Source: an uncultured Clostridia bacterium (lineage in GTDB: Bacteria > Bacillota > Clostridia > Christensenellales > UBA1242). Taken from it: a DNA stretch of 32,883 nucleotides. The stretch spans positions 1 through 32,883 of the forward strand of contig CALWAB010000105.1 in assembly GCA_944372745.1 (NCBI GenBank), written 5' to 3'. The notes beneath the pieces were generated by a model, which saw nothing but the letters and a program-made list of their open reading frames with translations, had not been told where the DNA came from and searched no databases. Shown here piece by piece: positions 6,678 through 15,757 of this stretch. Position 1 is the stretch's first letter; each line of letters opens with the position of its first letter. The position numbers and the translations under genes are program-made.

Positions 6678-7931
6678 TTATGTATAAAAGGCGTTACCAG
6701 AAATAATAATTAATCCAACAGAAATTAAGTACATAAATGCAATACTTAAAATAGTCGCAACTAAATATCCCATATTTTTGGAAATTGTATAAACAAAATT
6801 GCTTGTCCTAGAATCAGACAATGGTTCTATTACTGCTGCAGTTAATTTTAGCCCTAAACTAAATATAACTATTTTTATTACAGGAATTAAAATTGTCGCA
6901 AATAACAATAATAATCCAGCCACCCCTAAGGCATTCTTAATCAAAATAGAACTTGACATTATTAAATTAAAACCATCGGATAAATAACCACCGACAATAG
7001 GTACATAACTTTTAATTGCATACTTTGCAGTTTGTACTGAAATACCATCAAAACTACCAGCAGTAATACCTTGAATAGTTATAAAAGTAAAAAATAAAGT
7101 CATAACTGAACCAGTTACCCATTTAAAAGCACTTTTGAAGAAAGAAATAAACTTGTCCAACTTAATACTATTGCTTAAATTTCCCACTATAGTAAATATA
7201 AACGCACAGATAAATAATGGAAATATAACATAATTAAAAATTTGCATTACACCTGAAACTAAGACGGCTACTAATGGTTGGAAAACACTTACAGAAACTA
7301 GCCCACCTAAACTAGTTAGCAAAGTTAATAAAATAGGAAAAATAATTTGCATTTGTGCTTGTATTGATGTTAACAAATCTCTTGTCATTGAAACCAAAGA
7401 TAGAACCGCTCCCGATAGTACTACAATGATTACTCCAAAACAAACAAAATGAACAATATCTGCTATAGAATGGTCATTAACCTTGACACGCAAATTTGAA
7501 ATAAAACTTGATAAAATGGCAATAGCACAAATTGTTGCTAAAAGCGGAATAAAATTCAATAATTCATCAAGCAAAATAGTTAGTATTTGCGAAAAAAGTG
7601 ATTGGTCTGTTGATAAATCGCTTGTTAATAATTGAGCTACTTTGTCATAAAAGCTTGAAGTTCCAAATATAGATATTTCATTTTCACTCAACCCATTTAA
7701 GATATCTTGAAACCCACTTAAGTCAAGTCCACTTAATTGTTCATCTACAGTCTCTGTCAACGCTTCTTCAATCTCATCTAAATCAGTTGTTGTATCGGTA
7801 CTAATTGATAACGACATAGCAAAATTTGATAATATGATAACCAAAAATGCTAACAAACACAAAAACAAATCTCTTTTCTTAAATTTATATTTAAATTGAA
7901 AATTTATTTTTTGATAAATACTATTAATCAT
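6678..7931 (-). CDS. spoIIIAE: Stage III sporulation protein AE
   Basis: Polytopic component of the mother-cell side of the SpoIIIA-SpoIIQ channel that links mother cell and forespore. It has an N-terminal hydrophobic segment (about 22-42), a polar Ser/Asp/Leu-rich extracytoplasmic region (about 45-135), then about seven transmembrane segments. Family stretches include SLGGLVSVSVFQPLVAVLVSGVMQIFNYVIFPLF and AGSFDGISVQTAKYAIKSYVPIVGGYLSDGF. At 417 aa it is slightly longer than B. subtilis AE (about 400). The start overlaps the spoIIIAD stop by ATGA, indicating translational coupling. It is the last spoIIIA gene here. Confidence 0.95.
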   Translation of the reverse strand: MINSIYQKINFQFKYKFKKRDLFLCLLAFLVIILSNFAMSLSISTDTTTDLDEIEEALTETVDEQLSGLDLSGFQDILNGLSENEISIFGTSSFYDKVAQLLTSDLSTDQSLFSQILTILLDELLNFIPLLATICAIAILSSFISNLRVKVNDHSIADIVHFVCFGVIIVVLSGAVLSLVSMTRDLLTSIQAQMQIIFPILLTLLTSLGGLVSVSVFQPLVAVLVSGVMQIFNYVIFPLFICAFIFTIVGNLSNSIKLDKFISFFKSAFKWVTGSVMTLFFTFITIQGITAGSFDGISVQTAKYAIKSYVPIVGGYLSDGFNLIMSSSILIKNALGVAGLLLLFATILIPVIKIVIFSLGLKLTAAVIEPLSDSRTSNFVYTISKNMGYLVATILSIAFMYLISVGLIIISGNAFYT

Positions 7932-8311
7932 ATTAGCCCCAAAATTATGTTTAAAATTGATGTAAATATAGGAAGAGCAAGCACTAATATTACAACTTTT
8001 CCCCCTAACATTATTTTATCGGCTATTGAAGAATTGCCACTATCTGCACAAAGACTTGCACTAAATTCTGTTAAATACCCTACCCCTATAATCTTTATTA
8101 AAACTCCAAATAATTCACTAGACACACCCGTTTGTTCTACTATATTATTGAATACAGCAAAAACGCCACTAAGCATATCAACCAATTCAAAAAATATTAA
8201 TAAAGAACCTGCTAAACCAAGTAATACTGCTATTTCCGGTTTTGTTTGTTTGACAATTAAAACTGCAATAGTAGTTATTATACCTATAGCAATTATTTTA
8301 AATATTTCCAT
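7928..8311 (-). CDS. spoIIIAD: Stage III sporulation protein AD
   Basis: Small membrane subunit of the SpoIIIA complex, 127 aa, with about four hydrophobic segments. Recognisable features are the opening MEIFKIIAIGIITTIAVLIVK, then KPEIAVLLGLAGSLLIFFELVD, and IIGVGYLTEFSASLCADSGNSSIA, the most conserved part of the family. The ribosome binding site TAGGGGAA precedes the ATG. The stop TGA overlaps the spoIIIAE start. It is related in sequence to the shorter AC protein encoded just upstream. Confidence 0.95.
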   Translation of the reverse strand: MEIFKIIAIGIITTIAVLIVKQTKPEIAVLLGLAGSLLIFFELVDMLSGVFAVFNNIVEQTGVSSELFGVLIKIIGVGYLTEFSASLCADSGNSSIADKIMLGGKVVILVLALPIFTSILNIILGLI

Positions 8312-8317
8312 ATTCCC

Positions 8318-8512
8318 CTACAATTGAAATAGAACTTTTACACTTTCAAACAATTCTCCTATCATATTAATTAACATAAGCAGAACAATAATAACTCCAG
8401 CTAAAGTAGCTAAAGTAGCTATTTCATCTTTGCCCGCATATTTTAATACTTGATTCACTACTGCTGTCAATATGCCTATTGCCGCTATTTTAAAAATAAT
8501 TTCTATTCCCAT
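8318..8512 (-). CDS. spoIIIAC: Stage III sporulation protein AC
   Basis: A 64-aa two-span membrane protein of the SpoIIIA complex. MGIEIIFKIAAIGILTAVVNQVL followed by AGKDEIATLATLAGVIIVLLML is the typical AC sequence, and the length is the family norm (about 65-68 aa). GAGGATTTT precedes the ATG. It sits 7 bases after spoIIIAB and 6 bases before spoIIIAD. Confidence 0.95.
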   Translation of the reverse strand: MGIEIIFKIAAIGILTAVVNQVLKYAGKDEIATLATLAGVIIVLLMLINMIGELFESVKVLFQL

Positions 8513-8519
8513 AAAATCC

Positions 8520-8990
8520 TCATATAAAAAATATTGCTAATGTGATGCCAAACAAAAACCCTAATTTAGTAGATATTCTACCTATTTTGTTATAATCTGC
8601 TTCACATTTTTCTATCACATTATTTATTTGAAATGTAAAATTTTTTAATCCAGCTATTTGATTCTCACTATCACTTTTACCTAGATGATTAAAAATATTG
8701 TTGATTATATATACTTCTTCTTTTTTTAATAAAATATAATATTGTTTTTTGTTGCTAATATAATCATTTATAATCTCAATTAATGCTACACTCGGTTGCT
8801 GTTGTTTAACAAAATTTAACAAAATGACATTAATACTATCTTTAAGAAAATTAATATTATTAATTAAAAAATTAAGTAAATCATTTACATCTTTAAAAAA
8901 TATTACCCTCTTCTTATAATAATTACTTATTCCCCAGCCAATATATGTTGAACAAGCCACAATCAATATAGATAAAAGAATACTTATCAT
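8520..8990 (-). CDS. spoIIIAB: Stage III sporulation protein AB
   Basis: A 156-aa protein with one N-terminal and one C-terminal membrane helix around a soluble helical domain that resembles GspF-type secretion platform domains. Family marks are the N-terminal GWGISNYYKKRVIFFKDV, LLNFLINNINFLKDSI, and the C-terminal KIGRISTKLGFLFGITLAIFFI. Overall divergence is high, but position, size and topology between AA and AC make the assignment safe. The ATG begins immediately after the spoIIIAA TAA stop. Confidence 0.92.
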   Translation of the reverse strand: MISILLSILIVACSTYIGWGISNYYKKRVIFFKDVNDLLNFLINNINFLKDSINVILLNFVKQQQPSVALIEIINDYISNKKQYYILLKKEEVYIINNIFNHLGKSDSENQIAGLKNFTFQINNVIEKCEADYNKIGRISTKLGFLFGITLAIFFI

Positions 8991-9896
8991 TTACATACAT
9001 AGACACTTAAAATTTTTGTCATAAACCCCCTCTATAGTTCCAGCACCATCTCTGGTAGATAATAGGACATATCTTTCAAATGTTTGTTTATCAATTAACT
9101 CATTAAAATCTTTTTTATTTCTTAAAGCATTAATATTATCACAATGTGTTGTTGCTATTACTTTTACCCCACAGCCCAATGCATAATGTATAGCTCTTAC
9201 ATCATCTTCATTTGCTATTTCATCTGTCATTACTACATCTGGACGCATACTTCTAATTCCATTCTCTAATCCAAATTTCTTAGTGCAATTTGTCATTACA
9301 TCACAAAAAATTCCCATATTGTATTGTGAAACTCCATTTACTGTATTAGCAATTTCATTTCTTTCATCAATAATCAATATATTTCGTAAATAACGCTGAG
9401 ATATTTGAAATGCTAAATCTCTTAGTAGAGTAGTTTTGCCTGCACCTGGGGATGATAAAATTAAAGTATTATGAATTAATGGTTCAGTTATAAATTCTAA
9501 AATTTTTAAACTGCAATTTTTTATCTCATGAGGTATTCTTATATTTAAAGATGACATATTTTTAATTGTTTTTATGATAGTTCCATCTCTAACACATGTC
9601 CCCGCTAATCCAATTCTAATACCACCTGAAATAGTTAAAAATCCTTGTTTAATATCTTCATTATAAGCATAAAGGGAATTTTCACAAGCCTGAGTAATGA
9701 CATAATCTATCATTTCTTTCTTACATATTATAGCCTTACTAATAACATCTGTAATTCCAGTCCTTGATAGATAATATAAACCACCATAATCTACTAATAT
9801 TGGACGCCCTAATCTCATTCTTATTTCATTCAACTTACTTTTATTTAAATTATCAAGTGCAATCGCAATAACATCAGGTAAATATTCATTTAACAT
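8991..9896 (-). CDS. spoIIIAA: Stage III sporulation protein AA (secretion-type ATPase)
   Basis: Cytoplasmic ATPase of the mother-cell channel, related to type II/IV secretion ATPases. The Walker A is SPGAGKTT (residues about 149-156), and downstream ILIIDERNEIA and RPDVVMTDEIANEDDV give the Walker B and the acidic catalytic region. Two in-frame upstream starts exist (TTG at 9926, ATG at 9914), but I chose the ATG at 9896 (301 aa). It has AGAGAGG five bases upstream, and the predicted sigma-E transcript start (about 9906) lies after the other two. B. subtilis AA is about 307 aa. It is the first gene of the AA-AB-AC-AD-AE operon. Confidence 0.95.
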   Translation of the reverse strand: MLNEYLPDVIAIALDNLNKSKLNEIRMRLGRPILVDYGGLYYLSRTGITDVISKAIICKKEMIDYVITQACENSLYAYNEDIKQGFLTISGGIRIGLAGTCVRDGTIIKTIKNMSSLNIRIPHEIKNCSLKILEFITEPLIHNTLILSSPGAGKTTLLRDLAFQISQRYLRNILIIDERNEIANTVNGVSQYNMGIFCDVMTNCTKKFGLENGIRSMRPDVVMTDEIANEDDVRAIHYALGCGVKVIATTHCDNINALRNKKDFNELIDKQTFERYVLLSTRDGAGTIEGVYDKNFKCLCM

Positions 9897-9912
9897 TTCA
9901 ACCTCTCTAATC

Positions 9913-9941
9913 ATTATATTAGACAAGCTTTAAAGATATGA
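9913..9941 (-). promoter_or_regulatory. Putative sigma-E promoter of the spoIIIA operon
   Basis: On the minus strand TCATATC (9941-9935), a 14-base spacer and AATATAAT (9920-9913). The same -10 box and spacing occur before spoIVA. spoIIIA is a known sigma-E operon in B. subtilis. The predicted start is near 9906, just before the ribosome binding site. Confidence 0.5.
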
Positions 9942-9942
9942 T

Positions 9943-9970
9943 AAAAAAAGACAACCGCATAGCGATTGTC
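9943..9970 (-). terminator. Terminator of the nusA-infB-truB operon
   Basis: A 9-bp stem with one mismatch (GACAACCGC at 9950-9958 and GCGATTGTC at 9962-9970), loop ATA, followed on the minus strand by seven T (9949-9943). It lies 17 bases after the stop of the endonuclease IV-like gene. Confidence 0.85.
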
Positions 9971-9986
9971 GTAAAAACATTAGACC

Positions 9987-10841
9987 TTATTTAACAAGAG
10001 ATTGAAACATGTTTTTCAATTTTAAAGCATCTTGAGCCATAATATTTTTAGATTCTGATATAACCGTTACATTATCCATTTTGTACTCTATTAGCAATTC
10101 CGCTAAAGGTTCAAATTCAGGACCATATTTTATATCATCTAAAGTGAGATGTTTTACCTCTCCTCTATCCGAAAATTCAATTTTTGAAAAATGGATATGT
10201 AATTTATTAGCTTTTTCATCACCCAATTTATCAAATAAATAGTCTAAACTCTTTCGATAATAGTTTTTATCCAATTTACCTTGTAAAATACAATTTATGT
10301 GTCCAAAATCAAATGTTGGTATTAATGCGTCATGAATTGTACATAAATCTGTTATTTCCTTATATGTACCTATTTGCTGAAATTTTCCCATTGTTTCTGG
10401 GCAAATAAATAATTTGTCATCTTTAAAAATTGAATCATATATTTCCATATATCTAATCAAATTCTTTTTAGTAATTTGAAGTGCTTCTTCTCGGTTCATT
10501 TTCATACAACTGCCTAAATGAACAACACACATATTCCCATTCATTAATTTCAACTTTTTTAAGGATGCAGTTATATAATCAAAAGATTTTTTTATCTGTT
10601 CTTCATTCGGATTAGCTAAATTAATAAAATAAGGAGCATGCACACTTATTTCTATATTATTTAATTTCGCTAAATTTGCAAATTCTAAAGCTGTTTCGTC
10701 TTTTAACAATATCCCTCTGCCAAATGAATACTCATATAAATCTAATCCAATCTGCTTTAGCCATTCAAAAACATCTTTACTAGATTTATGCCCCTGAGCA
10801 TAAAATTTCTCGTCATTTCCTGACGGCCCGAACCTTACCAT
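9987..10841 (-). CDS. Endonuclease IV-type TIM-barrel protein (AP endonuclease family 2)
   Basis: Probably a metal-dependent apurinic-site endonuclease of the endonuclease IV (Nfo) family, or a related sugar isomerase-type TIM barrel. Likely metal ligands are seen in order along the barrel: H in SVHAPYFINLANP, H in VVHLGSC, E in CPETMGK, D and H in FDFGHIN, H in LHIHFSK and E in VISESK. This set fits Nfo. The TTG at 10856 lies upstream of the GAGG site, so the ATG at 10841 (284 aa) is the better start, opening with MVRFGPSGN. It is the last gene before the operon terminator, 26 bases after truB; a DNA repair gene is an unusual member of this operon. Confidence 0.8.
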   Translation of the reverse strand: MVRFGPSGNDEKFYAQGHKSSKDVFEWLKQIGLDLYEYSFGRGILLKDETALEFANLAKLNNIEISVHAPYFINLANPNEEQIKKSFDYITASLKKLKLMNGNMCVVHLGSCMKMNREEALQITKKNLIRYMEIYDSIFKDDKLFICPETMGKFQQIGTYKEITDLCTIHDALIPTFDFGHINCILQGKLDKNYYRKSLDYLFDKLGDEKANKLHIHFSKIEFSDRGEVKHLTLDDIKYGPEFEPLAELLIEYKMDNVTVISESKNIMAQDALKLKNMFQSLVK

Positions 10842-10867
10842 ATTATACCTCGTCAAATTTCATTATA

Positions 10868-11719
10868 CTATATAAAGCGTATTTTATTAATAAAATACCC
10901 ATTATCTAGTATACCAAATGAAATTATTTTTTCATTATATCGTAAAATAGCCTTATCTCCATTACTAGATAAATCTAAAACTTTGAATCTCCCACTATTA
11001 TAAAATAATTCTAAATCATGTTGATTACATAAATTAATACTTTTGACATTCTTAAATATTTCATCTAGAGAAATAACATTGTCTATCCCAACATCATCAA
11101 TTTTGATAGCATTTTCTATTGAAAACTCTCCACATTTTGTTCTTTGCAAATAACTCATAAATGCAAATGTATTTAATTTATAGGCTATATCCCTAGCAAT
11201 ACTTCTTATATATGTTCCAGAAGAACATTCTATTTTAAAACTAAATGTATCTATACTAACTTGATTAATTAACTCTATATTATAAATTGTTATACACTTT
11301 GGTGTTAAATCAAATTCTATATTTAATCGTGCCAAGTCATAGGCACGCACACCATTAATTTTTTTTGCAGAATATTTTGGCGGTAACTGTTCTTGCTCTC
11401 CTTTAAAAGAAGGAAGTATTTTCAACAAATCATCATAACTAGGAATAATATTACTCTCTTCCAAAATTTCACCTTCGGAATCTAAAGTACTTGTTTCTTT
11501 ACCAAAGGTAAAATTCGCAATATATGTTTTATTTTTTTTTAAATAGTAGTCAAATAACTTCGTACATTTACCTAATGTGATAGGCAAGACCCCTTCCGCT
11601 AATGGATCCAATGTACCTAAATGCCCAACTTTCTTTTCTCCTATCTTTTTGCCTACTAGTCTACAAGCATAATTGCTCGACATGCCTTTAGACTTGTCCA
11701 ATATAATAATGCCGTTCAT
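10868..11719 (-). CDS. truB: tRNA pseudouridine(55) synthase TruB
   Basis: Converts U55 in the T loop of tRNAs to pseudouridine. The catalytic aspartate is D38 in GHLGTLDPLAEGVLP. The opening MNGIIILDKSKGMSS and the downstream KTYIANFTFGKETST, LPPKYSAKKINGVRAYDLAR and CSSGTYIRSIARDI are family hallmarks. The C-terminal part (after about 215) is a short, diverged RNA-binding region. AAAAGGA precedes the ATG, and the nrnA stop lies only 3 bases upstream, so the two are co-translated. Confidence 0.95.
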   Translation of the reverse strand: MNGIIILDKSKGMSSNYACRLVGKKIGEKKVGHLGTLDPLAEGVLPITLGKCTKLFDYYLKKNKTYIANFTFGKETSTLDSEGEILEESNIIPSYDDLLKILPSFKGEQEQLPPKYSAKKINGVRAYDLARLNIEFDLTPKCITIYNIELINQVSIDTFSFKIECSSGTYIRSIARDIAYKLNTFAFMSYLQRTKCGEFSIENAIKIDDVGIDNVISLDEIFKNVKSINLCNQHDLELFYNSGRFKVLDLSSNGDKAILRYNEKIISFGILDNGYFINKIRFI

Positions 11720-11722
11720 TTT

Positions 11723-12682
11723 CTAAATCCTTTTTTGAATTGCTTTTACTAAAGCGTTTATAATCTTAAAAATTTGACCATACATTTGACATCCAGAAGC
11801 TTTTGCATGACCACCACCGCCAAAATCTTTTGCAACTTCACTAGCATCAATATTATTTTTACTACGAATACTTACTTTGTGCACATTAGGACTAGCTTCA
11901 GTTATTAAAACTGCTACTTCTACTGTATCTATGGATAAAATATGACTAATTACACCACCAGTATCTTCTACTACAGCATTATACTTTTTTAAGTCATCTT
12001 GCGAAATAAATGAAACAGCTATCTTACCTAAATTATACATTTGTAAATTATTTAAAGCTGTTTTTAATAACATTGTTGTTTTGTATGAAGTTCGCATCAT
12101 AAAATGTCTATTAATGTTTTCAGCATCAATTTTATGTTCTAACAAATCTGCCACAACTCTCAAGGTGTGAGAAGTCGTACAATCATGCATAAACCCACCA
12201 GTATCCCTCAATATACCAAGATATATAAACTCTGCAATCCTTTTATCAATAATAAAATCTTGATTCATTAAAATATCATAAATAAATTCACTTGCACTTG
12301 AACTTCCTATGGATACAAAGTTGTGTTTTGCAAAAGGCATAAAAGTTTTGTGATGATCAATGGCTAAAGTATTATCACATTTTTTAATTAAATTACTATA
12401 ATCTCCAACTCGGTCAATCCCTGCACAATCTGTAATAATTATTAAATCAACATTCTCTGGCTTTTTATATTCAATTAAATCACTTACAAAAAAATAATGA
12501 TATTCTTCTGGTAATTGAGCTTGAAGATAAACTTTAGATTCTTTACCAAGCTCTTGTAATAGAGTAGCTAAGGCACACGATGATCCTATAGCATCTCCAT
12601 CCGGCAAAATGTGAGTTAATATAGCCACATTATTAGCATTATTTATTAAATCTTTAATTATGCTAAAATCTTCATTCATCAT
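11723..12682 (-). CDS. nrnA: DHH-family oligoribonuclease / pAp phosphatase NrnA
   Basis: A DHH/DHHA1 phosphoesterase that degrades short RNA oligonucleotides and dephosphorylates 3'-phosphoadenosine 5'-phosphate. Motifs in order: ILTHILPDGDAIGSS (DGD metal site, about 22-35), IITDCAGIDRVG, AIDHHKTF (the DHH motif), LRDTGGFMHDCT, and the DHHA1 glycine motif FGGGGHAKASGC near the C-terminus. Length (319 aa) is normal for NrnA. Either of two consecutive ATGs may be used; AAAAGGA favours the first. It is a usual companion of rbfA and truB in Firmicutes. Confidence 0.93.
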   Translation of the reverse strand: MMNEDFSIIKDLINNANNVAILTHILPDGDAIGSSCALATLLQELGKESKVYLQAQLPEEYHYFFVSDLIEYKKPENVDLIIITDCAGIDRVGDYSNLIKKCDNTLAIDHHKTFMPFAKHNFVSIGSSSASEFIYDILMNQDFIIDKRIAEFIYLGILRDTGGFMHDCTTSHTLRVVADLLEHKIDAENINRHFMMRTSYKTTMLLKTALNNLQMYNLGKIAVSFISQDDLKKYNAVVEDTGGVISHILSIDTVEVAVLITEASPNVHKVSIRSKNNIDASEVAKDFGGGGHAKASGCQMYGQIFKIINALVKAIQKRI

Positions 12683-12712
12683 TTACTAAATCCTTTTAAT
12701 TAATATTTAAGA

Positions 12713-12744
12713 AAAGGGCTTACCATTTGATTGATAAGCCCTTT
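12713..12744 (-). terminator. Hairpin between rbfA and nrnA (weak terminator or attenuator)
   Basis: A 10-bp perfect stem, AAAGGGCTTA (12713-12722) with TAAGCCCTTT (12735-12744), and a 12-base loop. On the minus strand TTTTCTTAAATATT follows, a poor T-run. It probably lowers readthrough into nrnA-truB or marks an mRNA processing point rather than ending transcription fully. Confidence 0.55.
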
Positions 12745-12747
12745 AAT

Positions 12748-13080
12748 TTAAATAGTTTTAAATATAGCGTTCATCTTATCTACATAATCAAGTGTTTCAT
12801 CCAAATGAAAATGTAGTTCAGGCATCATTCTAATATCTACCATTTCAGCCAATTTTTTTCTTATAAATCCAGCACACGATATAATAGTTTTAAAGCACTC
12901 ATCTTTATTTTTTGAATTATAAATGCTAAGATAAATATTACAATGCGATAAATCTTTTGTAATATTGACTTCACTAATTGTAATCATACCATCTATTCGT
13001 GGGTCTTTAATTTCATTTTTAAAAATGGTAGATAATGCCTTTAAAAATTCTTCGTTTAATTTATTTATCTTATTATTCAT
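12748..13080 (-). CDS. rbfA: 30S ribosome-binding factor A
   Basis: A KH-fold factor for 30S subunit maturation. It shows the family pattern FLKALSTIFKNEIKDPRIDGMITISEVNITKDLSHCNIYLS and the C-terminal MMPELHFHLDETLDYVDKMN. Length of 110 aa is typical. The ATG follows directly on the infB TAA; the ribosome binding site is weak (AGAAAG), so translation probably depends on coupling to infB. Confidence 0.95.
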   Translation of the reverse strand: MNNKINKLNEEFLKALSTIFKNEIKDPRIDGMITISEVNITKDLSHCNIYLSIYNSKNKDECFKTIISCAGFIRKKLAEMVDIRMMPELHFHLDETLDYVDKMNAIFKTI

Positions 13081-15468
13081 TTATCTTTCTATTTGCTCCA
13101 TAATATATGCTTCAAAAATATCTAATTCTTTTATATCATTAAAATTGTCTAGTTTAATACCACACTCGTAACCCTGCATAACTTCTTTAACTTCTTGTTT
13201 CTCTTTTTGGAATGTTGTTATTGTAGTATCAACTACACATTCCCCATTTCTCATTACTCTTATGTGTGAATTTCTTGTTATTTTCCCATCTAATACATAA
13301 CAACCAGCTACTGTTCCAATTCTACTAATTTTAAATAGAACGCGAACTTCACAATGTCCTATTACCTTTTCAACAAATATAGGTTTTAACATAGATTTAA
13401 TTTTAGCATTAGCATCCTCAAGAACTTGATAAATAATTTTATATTTGTTTATCTCTACATTATGTTGTTCAGCCAATTCTTGTGCATTATTCTCCACTTT
13501 GACATTAAAGGCAACTATAGTAGCATTTGATGCAATGGCTAATTCTACATCATTTTCTGTAACTGCACCTACCCCACCATGAATACAATGCACCTTAACT
13601 TCTTCATTTTCTACGGCTGACAACATTTGCTCTAATGCCTCTAAAGAGCCCTGGACATCAGTTTTAACAATATAGTTACATGGTGTTTTATCATCCATAT
13701 GTCGTAAAAATTCATCTGCAGATATGCTTGTAATATTCTTTTGTTTAGCCAATTGTACTTTATTCTTGCGGTCATCTATGACTTGTTTTGCCATTTTCTC
13801 ATCTACAGCAATTAAAGTATCACCTGCGTTAGGCACTCTATCCAAGCCAAGAACTGAAACAGGAGTTGATGGAGTAGCACTCGTTATTCTCTGCCCCTTA
13901 TCGTTAGTCATAGCACGAACTCTTCCAACAGCAAGACCAGAAACTATAGTATCACCAACATGCAAAGTCCCATTAGTAATAAGTACATTCGCTACAGGAC
14001 CTTTACCCTTGTCAAGTTTAGCCTCTATAATACTACCTACAGCATTTTTATTAGGATTAGCACGCAAATCACTGACTTCACTAACTAGTAATACTACTTC
14101 CAACAACTTATCAAGATTTATTTTATTACGGGCAGAAATCTCAACCATCATTGTATCTCCACCCCATTCCTCAGGCAAGACATTGCACTCTGCTAATTGT
14201 TGTTTGATTCTATCAACATTTGCTTCAGGTTTATCAATTTTATTAATGGCTACAACCATAGGAACACCAGCTTTTCTTATATGTTCAATAGCTTCCTTGG
14301 TTTGAGGCATTACACCATCGTCAGCCGCTACAACAAGAATCGCAACATCTGTTACACTTGCCCCGCGAGCTCTCATAGCTGTAAAAGCTTCATGTCCCGG
14401 TGTATCAATAAATGTTATCTTATTCCCATTATAATCTATAGTGTAAGCTCCAATATGTTGCGTTATACCACCTGCCTCACTAGATGTCACATTTGTCTTT
14501 CTAATGGCGTCAAGCAGTGAAGTTTTCCCGTGGTCAACATGCCCCATAACTGTAACAACTGGTGGACGATTTACAGTATTTTGAATGTCATCAGCCTCTT
14601 TAATTTTTTCTAATAATTGTTCATCAGCACTTTTTTCTAACTTGAGTTCTAGTTTTACCCCAAATTCATCCGCTATAAGTTCTGCAGTAGGGAAATCAAT
14701 ATTAGTATTGATGTTAGCCATTATTCCCAGTATTATAAGCTTTTTAATAATATCAGAAGCTGTTTGCCCTATTTTTTCTGACAAAGTCTTCACGGACACT
14801 TCTTGAGTCGTGATAATAGCATGGTCTATTTTTATATAATTTGGATTTTCTGCAGTCTTACCTTTTTTCTTCTTTTTGCCAAAAAATTCTTCATCGTTTA
14901 TAGCAGAATCGTACTTAGTGACACGACCTTTCTTAACTTCATACTGTTTATGTTCGTTCTTCTTTTTGTTGGCTTGGCTATTTTGGAATTTATTTTTACC
15001 CTTTTCAATAACAACATCTGCAAAAGCAATTTTTTTCTCAACCTTTGGTTTTGGGTATTTATTAGTACTTTGTGTTGTATTGATTGTGTTATCGCGTTTT
15101 GGTTTCTGCTTATCATTAACTGAAGTCTTTTTATTTGAATAATGCGAATCACTTTTCTCGACAGGTTTATCAAAAACTCTTTTTTGAATATTACTTTTCG
15201 TTTCTTCTTGATTAATTATTTCGTCTTTCGGTGCATTATCTTGCTTCTTTTGACTTTCAGCTTTTTCATTTTCTATTTTAGCCTTAACCTCAATCAAATC
15301 TTTTTCTTTTGCTTTAGTACGCTTTAATATATTTTCAAGATCTGATTTCGCCTTTTTCAAATCATTTGAAAGATTAAAAATATCTCCATTACTTTGATGT
15401 AATTTTGCTATTAATTTCAAATTATCCAAAACAACTGTATTCTTTGTTGGTTTTTTATCAATTTCCAA
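13081..15468 (-). CDS. infB: Translation initiation factor IF-2
   Basis: GTPase that places initiator tRNA on the 30S subunit and promotes subunit joining. Residues 1-205 are a Lys/Asn/Glu-rich, low-complexity N-terminal region with a predicted coiled coil at 30-75. An IF2-N type domain follows (about 218-275). The GTPase domain has G1 GHVDHGKT (309-316), DTPGHEAF and NKID. The EF-Tu-like beta barrel, IF2 core domain and C-terminal fMet-tRNA binding domain (EKVIGHCEVRVLFKISRIGTVAGCYV) complete it. The start is TTG with GAGG eight bases upstream. No L7Ae-like ylxQ gene lies between ylxR and infB, unlike in many Firmicutes. Confidence 0.97.
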   Translation of the reverse strand: MEIDKKPTKNTVVLDNLKLIAKLHQSNGDIFNLSNDLKKAKSDLENILKRTKAKEKDLIEVKAKIENEKAESQKKQDNAPKDEIINQEETKSNIQKRVFDKPVEKSDSHYSNKKTSVNDKQKPKRDNTINTTQSTNKYPKPKVEKKIAFADVVIEKGKNKFQNSQANKKKNEHKQYEVKKGRVTKYDSAINDEEFFGKKKKKGKTAENPNYIKIDHAIITTQEVSVKTLSEKIGQTASDIIKKLIILGIMANINTNIDFPTAELIADEFGVKLELKLEKSADEQLLEKIKEADDIQNTVNRPPVVTVMGHVDHGKTSLLDAIRKTNVTSSEAGGITQHIGAYTIDYNGNKITFIDTPGHEAFTAMRARGASVTDVAILVVAADDGVMPQTKEAIEHIRKAGVPMVVAINKIDKPEANVDRIKQQLAECNVLPEEWGGDTMMVEISARNKINLDKLLEVVLLVSEVSDLRANPNKNAVGSIIEAKLDKGKGPVANVLITNGTLHVGDTIVSGLAVGRVRAMTNDKGQRITSATPSTPVSVLGLDRVPNAGDTLIAVDEKMAKQVIDDRKNKVQLAKQKNITSISADEFLRHMDDKTPCNYIVKTDVQGSLEALEQMLSAVENEEVKVHCIHGGVGAVTENDVELAIASNATIVAFNVKVENNAQELAEQHNVEINKYKIIYQVLEDANAKIKSMLKPIFVEKVIGHCEVRVLFKISRIGTVAGCYVLDGKITRNSHIRVMRNGECVVDTTITTFQKEKQEVKEVMQGYECGIKLDNFNDIKELDIFEAYIMEQIER

Positions 15469-15499
15469 TGCTATTACCTCTTTTAGCTATTTTAACATA

Positions 15500-15757
15500 T
15501 TATATAAACTTTGTCAATTCTTCATAAGTTTGCTTATCTATTTCTTTATGAAATGCTCTATTCAAACTATGTTTTTTAATTGCTGTATTAACGCATTCTT
15601 CATTCTTACAAATATAAGCACTTCGTCCAAAATACTTTTGTTTGTCATTATTTATATGCGTTTCGCCTTTACAAAGGGTCACCCTAATCAGTGCTTCCTT
15701 AGGTTTCATTTGTCTACAGACTATACACATTCTCAATGGCTCATTCAAATTGTTCAC
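15500..15757 (-). CDS. ylxR: YlxR / RnpM RNA-binding protein (DUF448)
   Basis: A small basic protein of the YlxR family; a B. subtilis homologue has been reported to bind the RNase P RNA and modulate its activity. Family marks are RMCIVCRQMKPKEALIRV and FGRSAYICKNEECVNTAIKKHSLNRAF. The GTG at 15757 begins directly after the nusA TAG stop; a TTG three codons later, with AGGTGA upstream, is an equally good start. It belongs to the nusA-infB operon. Confidence 0.92.
   Translation of the reverse strand: MNNLNEPLRMCIVCRQMKPKEALIRVTLCKGETHINNDKQKYFGRSAYICKNEECVNTAIKKHSLNRAFHKEIDKQTYEELTKFI

Noticed and set aside
7896..8327. 143-codon plus-strand frame opposite spoIIIAD and the start of spoIIIAE
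   Set aside because: Antisense to conserved spoIIIA genes, no ribosome binding site, and protein composition typical of a shadow frame.
13724..15327. Several long open frames on the plus strand opposite infB
   Set aside because: They lie antisense to a fully conserved infB, have no ribosome binding sites, and read as Leu/Phe/Ser-rich shadows of an AT-rich, Lys-rich gene.
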